From the NCBI GenBank assembly GCA_021831785.1, contig JAKBMB010000016.1, positions 124,001-188,000 on the forward strand: a DNA stretch of 64,000 nucleotides. Direction: 5' to 3'. How positions within the stretch are numbered: the stretch's first letter is position 1; every line of letters begins with the position of its first letter. This DNA comes from Deltaproteobacteria bacterium (GTDB lineage: Bacteria; Desulfobacterota; Binatia; Binatales; Binataceae). A program made the position numbers and the translations under genes. The notes below the pieces were generated by a model. That model was not told the origin of the DNA. It saw only the letters and a list, made by a program, of their open reading frames with translations, and did no database searches. This document shows, piece by piece, positions 44,360 to 52,151 of the stretch.

Positions 44360-45292
44360 CTACTTGCCTGATAGCAAAAACAAGACCGTCAGGCTGAGTT
44401 CGGCGTTAAAAGCTCGATGATGTTCCATGAATCCTAGCTGTCCCTGAGTCCGCCAGGTTCGAGCACGAGCAGTTTCGGAGGAAAATTCTCCAGCTCGACG
44501 CTTCGTGTTTTCCATAGCGGATTGTTGGCCGCGGTGGTCTTGGCCAGTTGGCTTGTCCAGCCGTAAGTGGCTAGTCCGCATGTGCATCGCCGCCGCCGGT
44601 CGGGATACGTCGGGTGCCATGCCGTCATGCATGGCACGGTAAAACGTCAACAGCCCAAAGGTGAGGATCAGCGCCCCTGCCGTACGTCGCACCCACGGGC
44701 AGTGAACGAAGGCCGCCAGGCGAGCAGCCACTACCCCTGTCGCGAACAGCGCCGGAAGCGTGCCGGCGCCGAAGGCAGCCATAAGTACCGCGCCGCGCGA
44801 TGCCCCCCCTGCAACCAGCGACCAGACCAGGACTGTGTAGACCAAGCTGCAAGGCAGCCACCCCCAGAGCAGGCCAAGGAGCAGGGCGCTCCAAGGCGAA
44901 CGCACAGGTAGCAGCCGTGAACTGAGTGGCCGCAGGCGTCGCCAGAGGACGGCCCCTGCGCGTTCTACCAGGCCGAGAGCGTTCCCCAAGCCTGCTAGGT
45001 ACAGACCCGTCGACACCAAGAACACACCGGCCAATGCGAGCAGCACCAGCCGGCTGCGGTGTATCCAGAGTAAGTTCGAGGCGAATGCACCAGCCAGCGC
45101 ACCGGCCAACGCGTAGCTTGCCACTCGACCACCGTTGTAAGCGATTAGGTAGGGCAGTGCCCCGAACAGGCGAGCGGGTTTCGGCAGTCTCAGAGTGAGG
45201 GCAGTGACGATCCCGCCGCACATCCCGACGCAGTGTACTGCTCCCAACAGCCCAACGAGGAATGCCGCAAGGAGTTCGGCGCTGCCGGTCAT
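44360..45292 (-). CDS. Sulfite exporter TauE/SafE-DsbD-like membrane protein (oxidase copper assembly type)
   Basis: 310 residues. About six helices carry the motif HCVGMCGGIV in the first, found in the CcoI-linked TauE/SafE subgroup. The core ends near residue 215. A polar tail of about 90 residues is unusual and may be read-through into non-family sequence. It is 9 nt from subunit II in the same operon. The context suggests copper or thiol handling for the oxidoreductase rather than sulfite export. Confidence 0.7.
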   Translation of the reverse strand: MTGSAELLAAFLVGLLGAVHCVGMCGGIVTALTLRLPKPARLFGALPYLIAYNGGRVASYALAGALAGAFASNLLWIHRSRLVLLALAGVFLVSTGLYLAGLGNALGLVERAGAVLWRRLRPLSSRLLPVRSPWSALLLGLLWGWLPCSLVYTVLVWSLVAGGASRGAVLMAAFGAGTLPALFATGVVAARLAAFVHCPWVRRTAGALILTFGLLTFYRAMHDGMAPDVSRPAAAMHMRTSHLRLDKPTGQDHRGQQSAMENTKRRAGEFSSETARARTWRTQGQLGFMEHHRAFNAELSLTVLFLLSGK

Positions 45293-46089
45293 GGTAGAGA
45301 TCCTTAACTTATCATGCGTTACTGCAAATCACGGTTATCTCGCAAATAAGCGACGCTTCAAGAGGAGCAATTACCATGCCGCAGATGTTCGGGTCTGTGC
45401 AGCGCTTCCGAAGTGATTTCTCGTCTCATTTGCGAGAGAGTTCCTCGGTCAGCTTGGTAATAAAGTTATCTGGTGACGCAAGCGGAGACACTTGCCTGGC
45501 GCAAGCGGAGACACTTGCCTGGCGCAAGCGGAGACTTCCGCCTCCGGCAACCATCGCGCTCGAGGCGGAGCAACGGTTGCCGCATGTTGTGCGGGCACCC
45601 ACGTTGTCCGCATCTCGGCGGCGTTGACGCAGCAGAACGGCGAGGCGCGGCTGACTGGAGGCGATAGCAAACCGGGCCGACACGGCGCGCAAAGATAGCC
45701 CCGGGCCGGCCGACAGGGCTGCGCGCACGCGATGAAACCAAACTTCGCGGCTACCCGTCTTACCGATTACGAGGATGTTTCCCTCAACACGGCATCAATG
45801 GCACGTTTGGTCTGTGCCGGTAGTTTGGTTCCCCAATTGATGAATTGTGCGAGCTACGAATCCGAATCTGCGGGAATGTTGCGGTCTCTACGCAAAACGG
45901 TCCCGAGCGATCGTATTCGGCTGTTCCTCAGTGGATACTGTAGCGCGAGCAGCGAGCAGCAAGTGATTTCGCGCGAAGCGTATCCACGCATGGATAACGG
46001 CAAGACTTGCCGCAAGGACGCCAGTCCTGGTAGTAACGCAGCGAATACCCGCACGATCAAACGACGCACAGGTCACTTCGGTTCTTCGG
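45293..46089. other. 797-bp gap; short tandem repeat at 45478-45537
   Basis: A 23-bp unit GCAAGCGGAGACACTTGCCT(GGC) occurs twice in tandem and again in part. Each unit contains the small palindrome GCAAG...CTTGC. A 125-codon plus-strand frame at 45732 has no family features and atypical composition, and is not called. Nothing else was recognised. Confidence 0.5.
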
Positions 46090-48399
46090 CTACCTGCGAC
46101 GGAGCCTAATGGGTCGCGTGGCGTTCCAGACTACGAAGAGACTACTTGCTGACATCGCCAGCGCGGCCATTAGAGGATTGAGCAGTCCGGTCACAGCAAA
46201 AGGTATCGTCATTGCATTGTACAAAAAAGCCCATCCAATGCCTTGGCGTATCCGGCGCCGCACAGTTTCAATTAAGCTAAACACGTCGACGATCATCTCG
46301 AGCCGATTACCCGGGATAACCGCATGTGCCGCGGTAGCGGCAAGGGAGGTGGGCGCACCAAACGCTATCCCCAGGTCAGCGGCGGCAAGCGCGGGAGCGT
46401 CATTGCTGCCGTCTCCGATCATGGCTACGGCACCCCTGCGTTTCAGTAAACGAATGACAGCCGCTTTCCCTTCGGGCGGAATACCTGTGTAAACCGAGTC
46501 CACCAGCGCTGCATATTCACCAGGATGCCTAGCCCCGGTCAATAATACCACCTTGCCCCGCGCGCGAAGCTGCCTTATGACGCTGTCCCATCCGATCCGA
46601 TTGTGGTCCTGCGTGACGATTACTCCCTGTGCACGTCCCTCCCAACCCACGTATGAAACCACACTGTCGCCAGTCAAAAGCGTTTCTGCAGAGCAGACGA
46701 GCCTCTCAGGGATAAGCCATCCCAATGTGAGGAATAACGCTCTGCCGCCTACAACAACCCGCAGACCCTCGACGCTGGCGATGGCTCCTTTTCCAGGATG
46801 GATTTCAGCATCCTTCCCGGTCAGGCTTGCGTCAAGCCGCGCGATAGCCCTCGCAATAGGGTGCGTGGTGAGACGCTCGACGGCAGCGGCTCGCCTGGCA
46901 ACCTCCGGCGGACCGATAACGCCGATGACCGTCATTTCCCCACTCGATAGCGTTCCGGTCTTATCAATCGCTATGACACTGAAGTGAGCGGGTTTTTCAA
47001 AGGTATCGACTCCCGTGATGAGCATTCCGTGGCGCAAGGCGGTACTGATTCCCGCCGCTGTCGTCAGAGGTATTGCTAAACCAAAGGCACACGGACAAGA
47101 CACGATCAGTGTCGCGAGGCCCGCCAGGAAAGCCTTCTCAGGGCCCGAGCCCGCGGCGACTAGCCCGCCGACCACTAAAACCGCAACCGCAAAGATGGCC
47201 GGTACGAAAGCTTGGACGATCCGGTCGGATACGTTCCGGCCCCCCCGACTAGCACACTGAACGTTCCAAAGTGCTTGCTTCAAGTTGTCCAGCCGGTTCT
47301 CGGGTATGGGACCGACATCGATCTCGAGACACCCTTCAACGAGAGCAGCCCCACCAAGAACGTTCTGGTCGAGACCATAGCTCATCGGGAACGCTTCCCC
47401 TGTAATTGGAGATTCATCGACCGCCCCCTGCCCTGCTATAACAATACCATCCGCCGGTATGATCTCTCCAGCTTGTATAACGACGTGGTCACCAGGCTTT
47501 AGTTTATCGGCAGTCATAATCTCGAAGCTTCCGCCTCTGCGCACGCGCGCCGCGGAGGAGCGCGTACTGATAATTCGGTGCAATTCCTGTGTCGCCTTTA
47601 TTTTCACGCTTTGCTCAAGGTGTCGACCGCCGATTACCACAACTACAATCATCGCCGCTGCGTCGAAATATAAGTCAAGCGATCCCGTAACGAGCCGCTG
47701 TACACTGTATACGTATGCTGAGAGAATAGCAGCCGCTAACAGATTATCCATGTTTAGCAGCCGCGTGCGGAGCCCGGTCCAGGCCCCTCGGAGGATCGGC
47801 CCCCCAACGTAGAACACCAATATTGTTGTGAGCACGAATATGGCGCCCGGGGCGGCGTAAAAGACGATCCATCCCATCGGTGCGAACTCGCGTCGATCGA
47901 CAAGACCCAAATAAATGGGATAGTAAAAAGCAACATAAAGCATCATCACGACATTACTTAATATCAGGCCGGTAAAAAGGCGCAGCAAAGAGTGCCGGTC
48001 ATCATCGTGGTAATCGCCTTCGTCAACGAGTCGAGCCCGGTAGCCGCCCAAAGTGAGAATCTTAGGAAGATCGCATTTGCGTACGCGAGCGGGATCGTAA
48101 ACGATCTTTGCCATACCGGTTGCATAGCTCGCGGAAACCGAGTGGATCCCTTCGCGCTTCATTGCGGCCGTCTGCAGCAGAAGCTCGCATGAAGAGCAGT
48201 GCAGTCCGTAAATTCTTAAAAATGTTGCGGCCCCATGCGGTGGTGGAGCGTCTTCCGGACTGCGCTTGAGGGAGGCGGCTGCGAGGATTTCGCTGCCGAA
48301 TGTCCGAAACACTTCCTTGCAGCCAAAGCAGCAAAATGAGTGACCGTCGCTTCCAATGGGCGGGGTAGGGGTCGGTAAGCCGCAGAGTTCGCAATTCAT
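46090..48399 (-). CDS. Copper-translocating P-type ATPase (CcoI/CopA2-like)
   Basis: About 769 residues. An N-terminal zinc-ribbon-like segment (CELCGLPTP, FCCFGCKEVF) is followed by a heavy-metal domain with CSSC. P1B motifs are SCPCAFGLAIP (ion channel), DKTGTLSSGE (phosphorylation), THPIARAI and GDGSNDAPALAAADLG. CcoI-type pumps deliver copper for heme-copper enzyme assembly, which fits the neighbouring CuA/CuB enzyme. The start MNCELC is preferred; the frame continues 29 codons into the terminal repeat of the adjacent IS, so the natural N-terminus may have been touched by the insertion. Confidence 0.88.
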   Translation of the reverse strand: MNCELCGLPTPTPPIGSDGHSFCCFGCKEVFRTFGSEILAAASLKRSPEDAPPPHGAATFLRIYGLHCSSCELLLQTAAMKREGIHSVSASYATGMAKIVYDPARVRKCDLPKILTLGGYRARLVDEGDYHDDDRHSLLRLFTGLILSNVVMMLYVAFYYPIYLGLVDRREFAPMGWIVFYAAPGAIFVLTTILVFYVGGPILRGAWTGLRTRLLNMDNLLAAAILSAYVYSVQRLVTGSLDLYFDAAAMIVVVVIGGRHLEQSVKIKATQELHRIISTRSSAARVRRGGSFEIMTADKLKPGDHVVIQAGEIIPADGIVIAGQGAVDESPITGEAFPMSYGLDQNVLGGAALVEGCLEIDVGPIPENRLDNLKQALWNVQCASRGGRNVSDRIVQAFVPAIFAVAVLVVGGLVAAGSGPEKAFLAGLATLIVSCPCAFGLAIPLTTAAGISTALRHGMLITGVDTFEKPAHFSVIAIDKTGTLSSGEMTVIGVIGPPEVARRAAAVERLTTHPIARAIARLDASLTGKDAEIHPGKGAIASVEGLRVVVGGRALFLTLGWLIPERLVCSAETLLTGDSVVSYVGWEGRAQGVIVTQDHNRIGWDSVIRQLRARGKVVLLTGARHPGEYAALVDSVYTGIPPEGKAAVIRLLKRRGAVAMIGDGSNDAPALAAADLGIAFGAPTSLAATAAHAVIPGNRLEMIVDVFSLIETVRRRIRQGIGWAFLYNAMTIPFAVTGLLNPLMAALAMSASSLFVVWNATRPIRLRRR

Positions 48400-48469
48400 A
48401 AGGGACCGGGTGTCCGTGACAAAGGCTTCGTCGAGCACTTCGGGCGCAAGGCCTAAGGTAGAAGCAGTC

Positions 48470-49190
48470 TCATAAATACCGCCCAAACAGGATTAGGATG
48501 CAGGCGAGGTGGATGAAGCCGAGGAAGTTTTGGGGGTAGCGTTCCCGGCGCACCATCAGGCGGCGGAAGTTGTGGAACCAGGCGAACAGGCGCTCAACCT
48601 TCCAGCGTTGGCGGTAGCGCCGCAGCGGGCGGCGGTGTTGGGTGAGCTGGTAACGATTAGGCCAATGCGGCGCAATCAGCTCGATACCCTCTTGGAGCAG
48701 CGCTTGATCCGGCCGGTCGCTGTTCCTTCGGCTTCGCTCAGGACAGGCTCCAGCCTTGTCGCCGACGAGCCTTTGCGGCGGCTCGACCACGAAACGCTCG
48801 TCGAGCGGGGCTTGCGCCAGCGTCACTTCGCGGAGCGAAGCACTTGCCAGGTACGCGGCGATCGGAACACCCTGGCTGTCCGCCACTGCCACGAGCTTAG
48901 TCCCCGTGCCCCGCTTAGTTTTCCCCACCTCGGCGCCCCCCTTTTTAGCCGGGCTGAAACTGCCGTCGATGAAGCGCTCCGCAAGCTTGATTCCGCTCCG
49001 CTCGTACAGGTCTTGGCTCAGCGCCTCCGAGACCTGGCGCAAAACTCCCGTGCGCACCCAATGCTGAAAACGCCGATGACAGGTGTGGTAGAGCGAAAAG
49101 CGCCGCGGCAGGTCCTTCCAGAGCGCCGCGCCATGGCCGGCCACCACCGTCCGCCCGCTGTGGCGGCTCGGGAATCAGCTCGCATACCAC
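48470..49190 (-). pseudogene. IS5-family transposase, broken
   Basis: The C-terminal 225 residues are in one frame (LPRRFSLYHTCHRRFQHWV, FIDGSFSPAKKGG, GIELIAPHWPNRYQ, RWKVERLFAWFHNFRRL), with the DDE residues visible. The N-terminal part (VCELIPEPPQRADGGGRPW) is in another frame, and about 20 residues expected between them are missing. A foreign in-frame insert (ACPERSRRN) interrupts the segment after GDKA. Inactive. Confidence 0.8.
48721..48750. repeat. PERSRR-type short interspersed repeat inside the transposase
   Basis: TTCCTTCGGCTTCGCTCAGG followed by ACAGGCT is the well-known short repeat that translates as CPERSRR in many uncultivated bacterial genomes. Here it sits in the IS5 transposase and replaces the expected YD in DKAYDSDRP, keeping the frame open. 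Confidence 0.65.
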
Positions 49191-49317
49191 CTCCCACTGC
49201 TCATCCGTCAGTTCCGCCTCCGCCTGTTTCCTCTCTCAGCCCTCTAAACTACCCAAAAACCACCAACAAAACCATTTATGAGACTCCGCCTAGTACTAGT
49301 GCGTTATGAAGGGGGGG

Positions 49318-49447
49318 CGGACCTCGGAGGGGCACGGCGATAGTAGGGGCAATAAGGCAAGGTCCGAAGCAGGAGCGCGGCAAGGAACACGCGCAAGGCG
49401 GCGATTGAGGCAGGCTCATGGCGCTGCGGCCTCAGCCGGAGCGCCGC
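49318..49447 (-). repeat. Long inverted repeat, right copy
   Basis: Reverse-complement partner of 41952-42083. It fills most of the gap between the IS5 remnant and higB. The remainder of the gap, 49448-49598, is GC-rich with nothing recognised. Confidence 0.75.
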
Positions 49448-49598
49448 GCGGGCGCAAGCGCGGCGGTGGGCTGACGCGCTGGCGGCGCGGTCGGCCACCG
49501 GGGGGAAAAGCGCAGCGCCGCGACGGATCTTAAGGGATGGAAATGGGCGTGGAGAGATGGCCAGGCGGGCCTGCTCCCGCATTGGGAACGGTGCTAGA

Positions 49599-49931
49599 AT
49601 GCGCTTGGTGCGGGTGATTGCGCGGAGCAGCCTGACGCGGTTCGTTGAATCGCTGAGCGGGCAGAGGGGACAGAAAACGGTGGAGGCGGCGCTGGATGCG
49701 TGGTTTCATGAAGCACAGCGCGCTGAATGGCGAAGCCCGCCTGATGTCAAACAGAGCTACGCGACGGCCAGCATCATGAGCGGCGACAGGTTGGTATTCA
49801 ACATTAAGGGCAACGATTACCGGCTGGTGACGGCGATCGACTACTGGCGCCAGATTGTGTTCGTGAAATGGATCGGCTCGCACCGGGATTACGACAGGAT
49901 TGACGCAAGGACGGTTCAGTATGGAGATTAA
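49599..49931 (+). CDS. higB: HigB mRNA interferase toxin
   Basis: 110 residues of the HigB/RelE-like family (VRVIARSSLTRFVE, LVFNIKGNDYRLVTAIDY, FVKWIGSHRDYDRIDA). It cleaves ribosome-bound mRNA. The ATG at 49599 is chosen because family members start M-R-V-I-A. It overlaps higA by 11 nt in the toxin-first order typical of HigBA. Confidence 0.92.
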   Translation: MRLVRVIARSSLTRFVESLSGQRGQKTVEAALDAWFHEAQRAEWRSPPDVKQSYATASIMSGDRLVFNIKGNDYRLVTAIDYWRQIVFVKWIGSHRDYDRIDARTVQYGD

Positions 49932-50304
49932 ACCGATTCGAACGAAAGCGGATTACGAGGGGGCACTACGCGAGATCGAGCGTGTCTGGGACGCCGAGGA
50001 TGGAACGCCGGAGGGGGATCGGCTCGACGTGCTGACGACACTGGTGGAAGCCTACGAGCAAAAGCATTTCCCGATGGACGCGCCGGACCCGATCGAAGCG
50101 ATCAAGTTCCGGCTTGAACAGCAGGGTCTGGATCATCGGGCGCTAGTTGGAGTCATCGGGGGCCGCAGCCGCGTTTACGAGGTGATGCACCGCAAGCGTG
50201 CGCTGTCACTTGAGATGATCCGTCGTCTCAACGAGCGCTTCAGCATCCCGGCCGAGGTGCTTATTCGCTCCGTTAAGGGACCGCGCCGTCGGCGCGCCGC
50301 GTAA
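49921..50304 (+). CDS. higA: HigA antitoxin
   Basis: 127 residues. The N-terminal region covers HigB (ALREIERVWDAEDGTPEGDRLDVL) and the C-terminus has a Cro/CI helix-turn-helix (GLDHRALVGVIGGRSRVYEVM, LSLEMIRRLNERFSIPAEVL). It neutralises HigB and represses the pair's promoter. Confidence 0.92.
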   Translation: MEIKPIRTKADYEGALREIERVWDAEDGTPEGDRLDVLTTLVEAYEQKHFPMDAPDPIEAIKFRLEQQGLDHRALVGVIGGRSRVYEVMHRKRALSLEMIRRLNERFSIPAEVLIRSVKGPRRRRAA

Positions 50305-50474
50305 GAGGGTACAAGAGCGGCGATGGCGAGCGGCGCAGCTTGCGAAGCCTGAGCGGGCGTCTCACAGCGCACCCGCCGTTATTCAGATCGAGGTTGCTAA
50401 TCGAGGGGGCCGTTCTTCGGTTAGGCTAGCGAAGGGTTTGACTCTCGGTATGCACATTTGCATATGTATACGCG

Positions 50475-50831
50475 ATGACGAAGCACGAATTCCTTGCCTT
50501 CCTGGACGCGGCGCATGATTTTTTCGGCACCTGGCCGCCCCCGCCGACCCTTTACCTGAACCTGCGCGAGAACACTCCGCCTGGACAGGCGCGCTGGGAC
50601 CAGCAGGCGCGCCCGCTGATCGCCCGCATGCTCAAGCGCGGGCTGCTCGAATGGGTTCCCTGCCCTGAAGCTCGCAAGAAGCTTCCGGCCAATCCTTGCG
50701 GCAAGCCTCATCTCGCGTTGACGGCGCTGGGCAAAGCCCAACTCGATGCCTGGAATCAATTGGGTTGCGATGCGCACACGCATAGCGGGCATTGCCATGT
50801 GCGGCGAAGGCGCTTCAAGCTCGCCGGCTAG
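50475..50831 (+). CDS. Small winged-helix-like protein upstream of cas6
   Basis: 118 residues, unknown family. The C-terminal half (PHLALTALGKAQLDAW) resembles the wing of MarR/PadR-type DNA-binding folds. A TTGACT box 32 bp before the ATG with a weak -10 (CATATG, 17-bp spacing) suggests a nearly leaderless transcript. It is 12 bp from cas6 in the same direction, so it may regulate or accompany the Cas genes. Confidence 0.45.
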   Translation: MTKHEFLAFLDAAHDFFGTWPPPPTLYLNLRENTPPGQARWDQQARPLIARMLKRGLLEWVPCPEARKKLPANPCGKPHLALTALGKAQLDAWNQLGCDAHTHSGHCHVRRRRFKLAG

Positions 50832-50843
50832 CCGGACAGATCG

Positions 50844-51809
50844 ATGGATGCCGATCCAAAAGAACTGTCGTGCGCGCGATATCGAGTGGTGTTCGAGGCC
50901 CTTGAGCCGCTCGATCTGCCGGGGTATCTCGGCTCGACCTTGCGCGGCGCATTTGGCCATGCATTCCGCGCCGTCGCGTGTCCAGCGCCTCGCGGCGCCG
51001 ACTGCCCCGTGCCCACGCAATGCCCCTATCACCTGATCTTCGAGACTTCGCCGCCGCCAGGCTCCGATGCGCTGCGAACACATGACGAGATTCCGCGACC
51101 ATTTGTGATCGCACCCGGAGATTCGGAACAGGGTAGCGATGAGCGAGCCAGACGGCTGTTCCAACCCGGAGATGAAGTCTCGTTCGAGCTGGTGCTGATC
51201 GGCCGCGCTCAGGAGTTTTTCCCGTACTTCGTCGTGGCATTGCGCGAGGTAAACAAGATCGGACGCGGCCGGCAGGCGGTCGAGTTGCGCCGCATCGACG
51301 CGCTTGGCGCGACGGAGGACCAACCTCGCGCGGTCTACAACGCATCGGAAAACCTCGTGCGTGGATCAGCGGAGGGCATCAGCATCGAGGCGTGCTCCGG
51401 TCCAGCGCCCCATGGGCGGCTCACGATCGAGTTTCTCACGCAGACGCGGCTCAAGCACGAAGGCCAATTCGTCAGAACGCCGGAATTTCAGATTCTGTTC
51501 CGCAGGCTTTTGGGCCGGCTCTCTTCGCTATCGCGATTTCATTGCGGCGCGCCGTTGGACGTGGATTTCAAAGGCATGATCGAGCTGGCGCACGAGGTCC
51601 GCCTCGTCCGCAATGACACACGATGGGTGAGTTGGTCACGCTATTCGAGCCGCCAAGACAAGAAGATGCAGTGGGATGGCCTCGTCGGCACCGCAACCTA
51701 TGAAGGCGATCTCGCCCCGTTTTGGTCACACCTCGTGTTCGGTCAGCACATTCATGTAGGTCACTCAGCCACTTTTGGCCTTGGCCGCTATCGAATTCGA
51801 GGCACTTGA
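50844..51809 (+). CDS. cas6: Cas6 crRNA endoribonuclease
   Basis: 321 residues with the Cas6 RAMP architecture. The N-terminal part begins YRVVFEALEPLDLPGYLGSTLRGAFGHAF. The C-terminus has the Gly-rich loop VGHSATFGLGRYRI and the conserved segment DGLVGTATYEGDLAPFW. It cuts pre-crRNA at the base of the repeat hairpin. A promoter for the next transcript overlaps its stop codon. Confidence 0.88.
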   Translation: MDADPKELSCARYRVVFEALEPLDLPGYLGSTLRGAFGHAFRAVACPAPRGADCPVPTQCPYHLIFETSPPPGSDALRTHDEIPRPFVIAPGDSEQGSDERARRLFQPGDEVSFELVLIGRAQEFFPYFVVALREVNKIGRGRQAVELRRIDALGATEDQPRAVYNASENLVRGSAEGISIEACSGPAPHGRLTIEFLTQTRLKHEGQFVRTPEFQILFRRLLGRLSSLSRFHCGAPLDVDFKGMIELAHEVRLVRNDTRWVSWSRYSSRQDKKMQWDGLVGTATYEGDLAPFWSHLVFGQHIHVGHSATFGLGRYRIRGT

Positions 51810-51834
51810 CAAAAGCGGCCACCTAATGCATAAT
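51806..51834 (+). promoter_or_regulatory. Strong sigma-70-type promoter at the end of cas6
   Basis: TTGACA (51806-51811), exactly 17 bp, then CATAAT (51829-51834): 11 of 12 consensus bases. Start predicted at about 51841. It would drive the tRNA, the degenerate repeats and cas3-cas8-cas7-cas5-cas1-cas2-cas4. Confidence 0.75.
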
Positions 51835-51837
51835 TAT

Positions 51838-51855
51838 CCTGTGAAGTGGTCCTAC
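51838..51855 (+). promoter_or_regulatory. Protospacer-like target of the pseudo-crRNA at the transcription start
   Basis: CCT (possible PAM) is followed by GTGAAGTGGTCCTAC. The pseudo-spacer at 52088 reads GTGAAATGGTCGTAC. The 15-nt match differs only at positions 6 and 12, counted from the end of the repeat-derived handle. Confidence 0.65.
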
Positions 51856-51930
51856 CCGTGGCGAGCCAAATCAAAAAAAGCCCCGAGCACATTAAAGTGC
51901 TCGGGGCTCAAACTGCGGGGGAGTGACTGA
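51841..51930 (+). other. Possible leaderless mini-ORF (29 codons)
   Basis: A GTG at the predicted transcript start opens a 29-codon frame beginning MKWSYPWRAKSKK. It runs through the hairpin, includes an in-frame TTA at the loop (51892-51894), and ends inside the following tRNA. Placement resembles CreT toxin RNAs (short ORF then stable stem-loop), but translation is unproven. Confidence 0.3.
51879..51908 (-). terminator. 12-bp perfect hairpin with T7 tract on the minus strand
   Basis: AGCCCCGAGCAC and GTGCTCGGGGCT pair around a 6-nt loop. On the minus strand it is followed by seven Ts, a classic intrinsic terminator. On the plus strand there is no T-run, so the forward transcript would carry it as a stable stem after A7. 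Confidence 0.7.
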
Positions 51931-52011
51931 GCGGTTTAAAGTGCCCGACTTAAAATCGGGTGGTACCTGCTGTCACAGGTCCCATGGGTTCGAATCCCAT
52001 CTCCCCCGCCA
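51917..52011 (+). tRNA. tRNA with serine-type body and UAA (Leu) anticodon
   Basis: Acceptor GGGGGAG/CTCCCCC, 3-bp D-stem ACT/AGT around GAGCGGTTTAA, anticodon stem CCCGA/TCGGG with loop CTTAAAA (anticodon TAA), a long variable arm (ACCTG/CAGGT), T-stem ATGGG/CCCAT, discriminator G and encoded CCA. The D-arm, discriminator G and acceptor fit bacterial tRNA-Ser. The loop differs from tRNA-Ser(UGA) CTTGAAA by one base. Simple anticodon calling would name it tRNA-Leu(UAA). Confidence 0.85.
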
Positions 52012-52051
52012 CAAGACAAGTAGCAACAAGCGGGCCCGCTAAGCAAGCCTA

Positions 52052-52143
52052 CACAACTGCGTACCCCGATGAGGAGGGGACTGAAAAGTGAAATGGTCGT
52101 ACATTGCTGAAGGAGTTGCTGCCCCAATGAGGAGGGGACTTAG
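52052..52143 (+). CRISPR. Two degenerate CRISPR repeats flanking a pseudo-spacer (crRNA-like gene) before cas3
   Basis: CCCCGATGAGGAGGGGACTG (from 52064) and CCCCAATGAGGAGGGGACTT (from 52122) match the hairpin and 3' half of the array repeat. The first gives a 5' handle ACTGAAAA, against ACTGAAAT in the array. The period is 58 nt, shorter than the 73-nt array unit. Their 5' parts have decayed. A Cas6-cut product would be a crRNA with pseudo-spacer starting at 52088. The second repeat ends about 10 nt before the cas3 ATG. Confidence 0.75.
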
Positions 52144-52151
52144 GTTGCTAC

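Larger units (their letters stand above)
48466..49285. mobile_element. IS5-family element, 820 bp, defective
   Basis: It is bounded by perfect 12-bp terminal inverted repeats AGTCTCATAAAT (48466-48477) and ATTTATGAGACT (49274-49285). It contains one transposase gene that is frameshifted, internally deleted and carries a repeat insertion. No clear target duplication was seen. It inserted right at the 5' side of the copper ATPase gene. Confidence 0.8.

Noticed and set aside
45732-46109. 125-codon plus-strand frame
   Set aside because: No family features, irregular composition, overlaps the end of the copper ATPase on the other strand.
50421-51323. 300-codon minus-strand frame
   Set aside because: It is the antisense shadow of cas6 and the small upstream gene, in a GC-rich codon pattern.
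51936-52127. Minus-strand frame containing GGGDGIRTHGTCDSRYHP
   Set aside because: This is the usual artefact of translating a long-variable-arm tRNA backwards.
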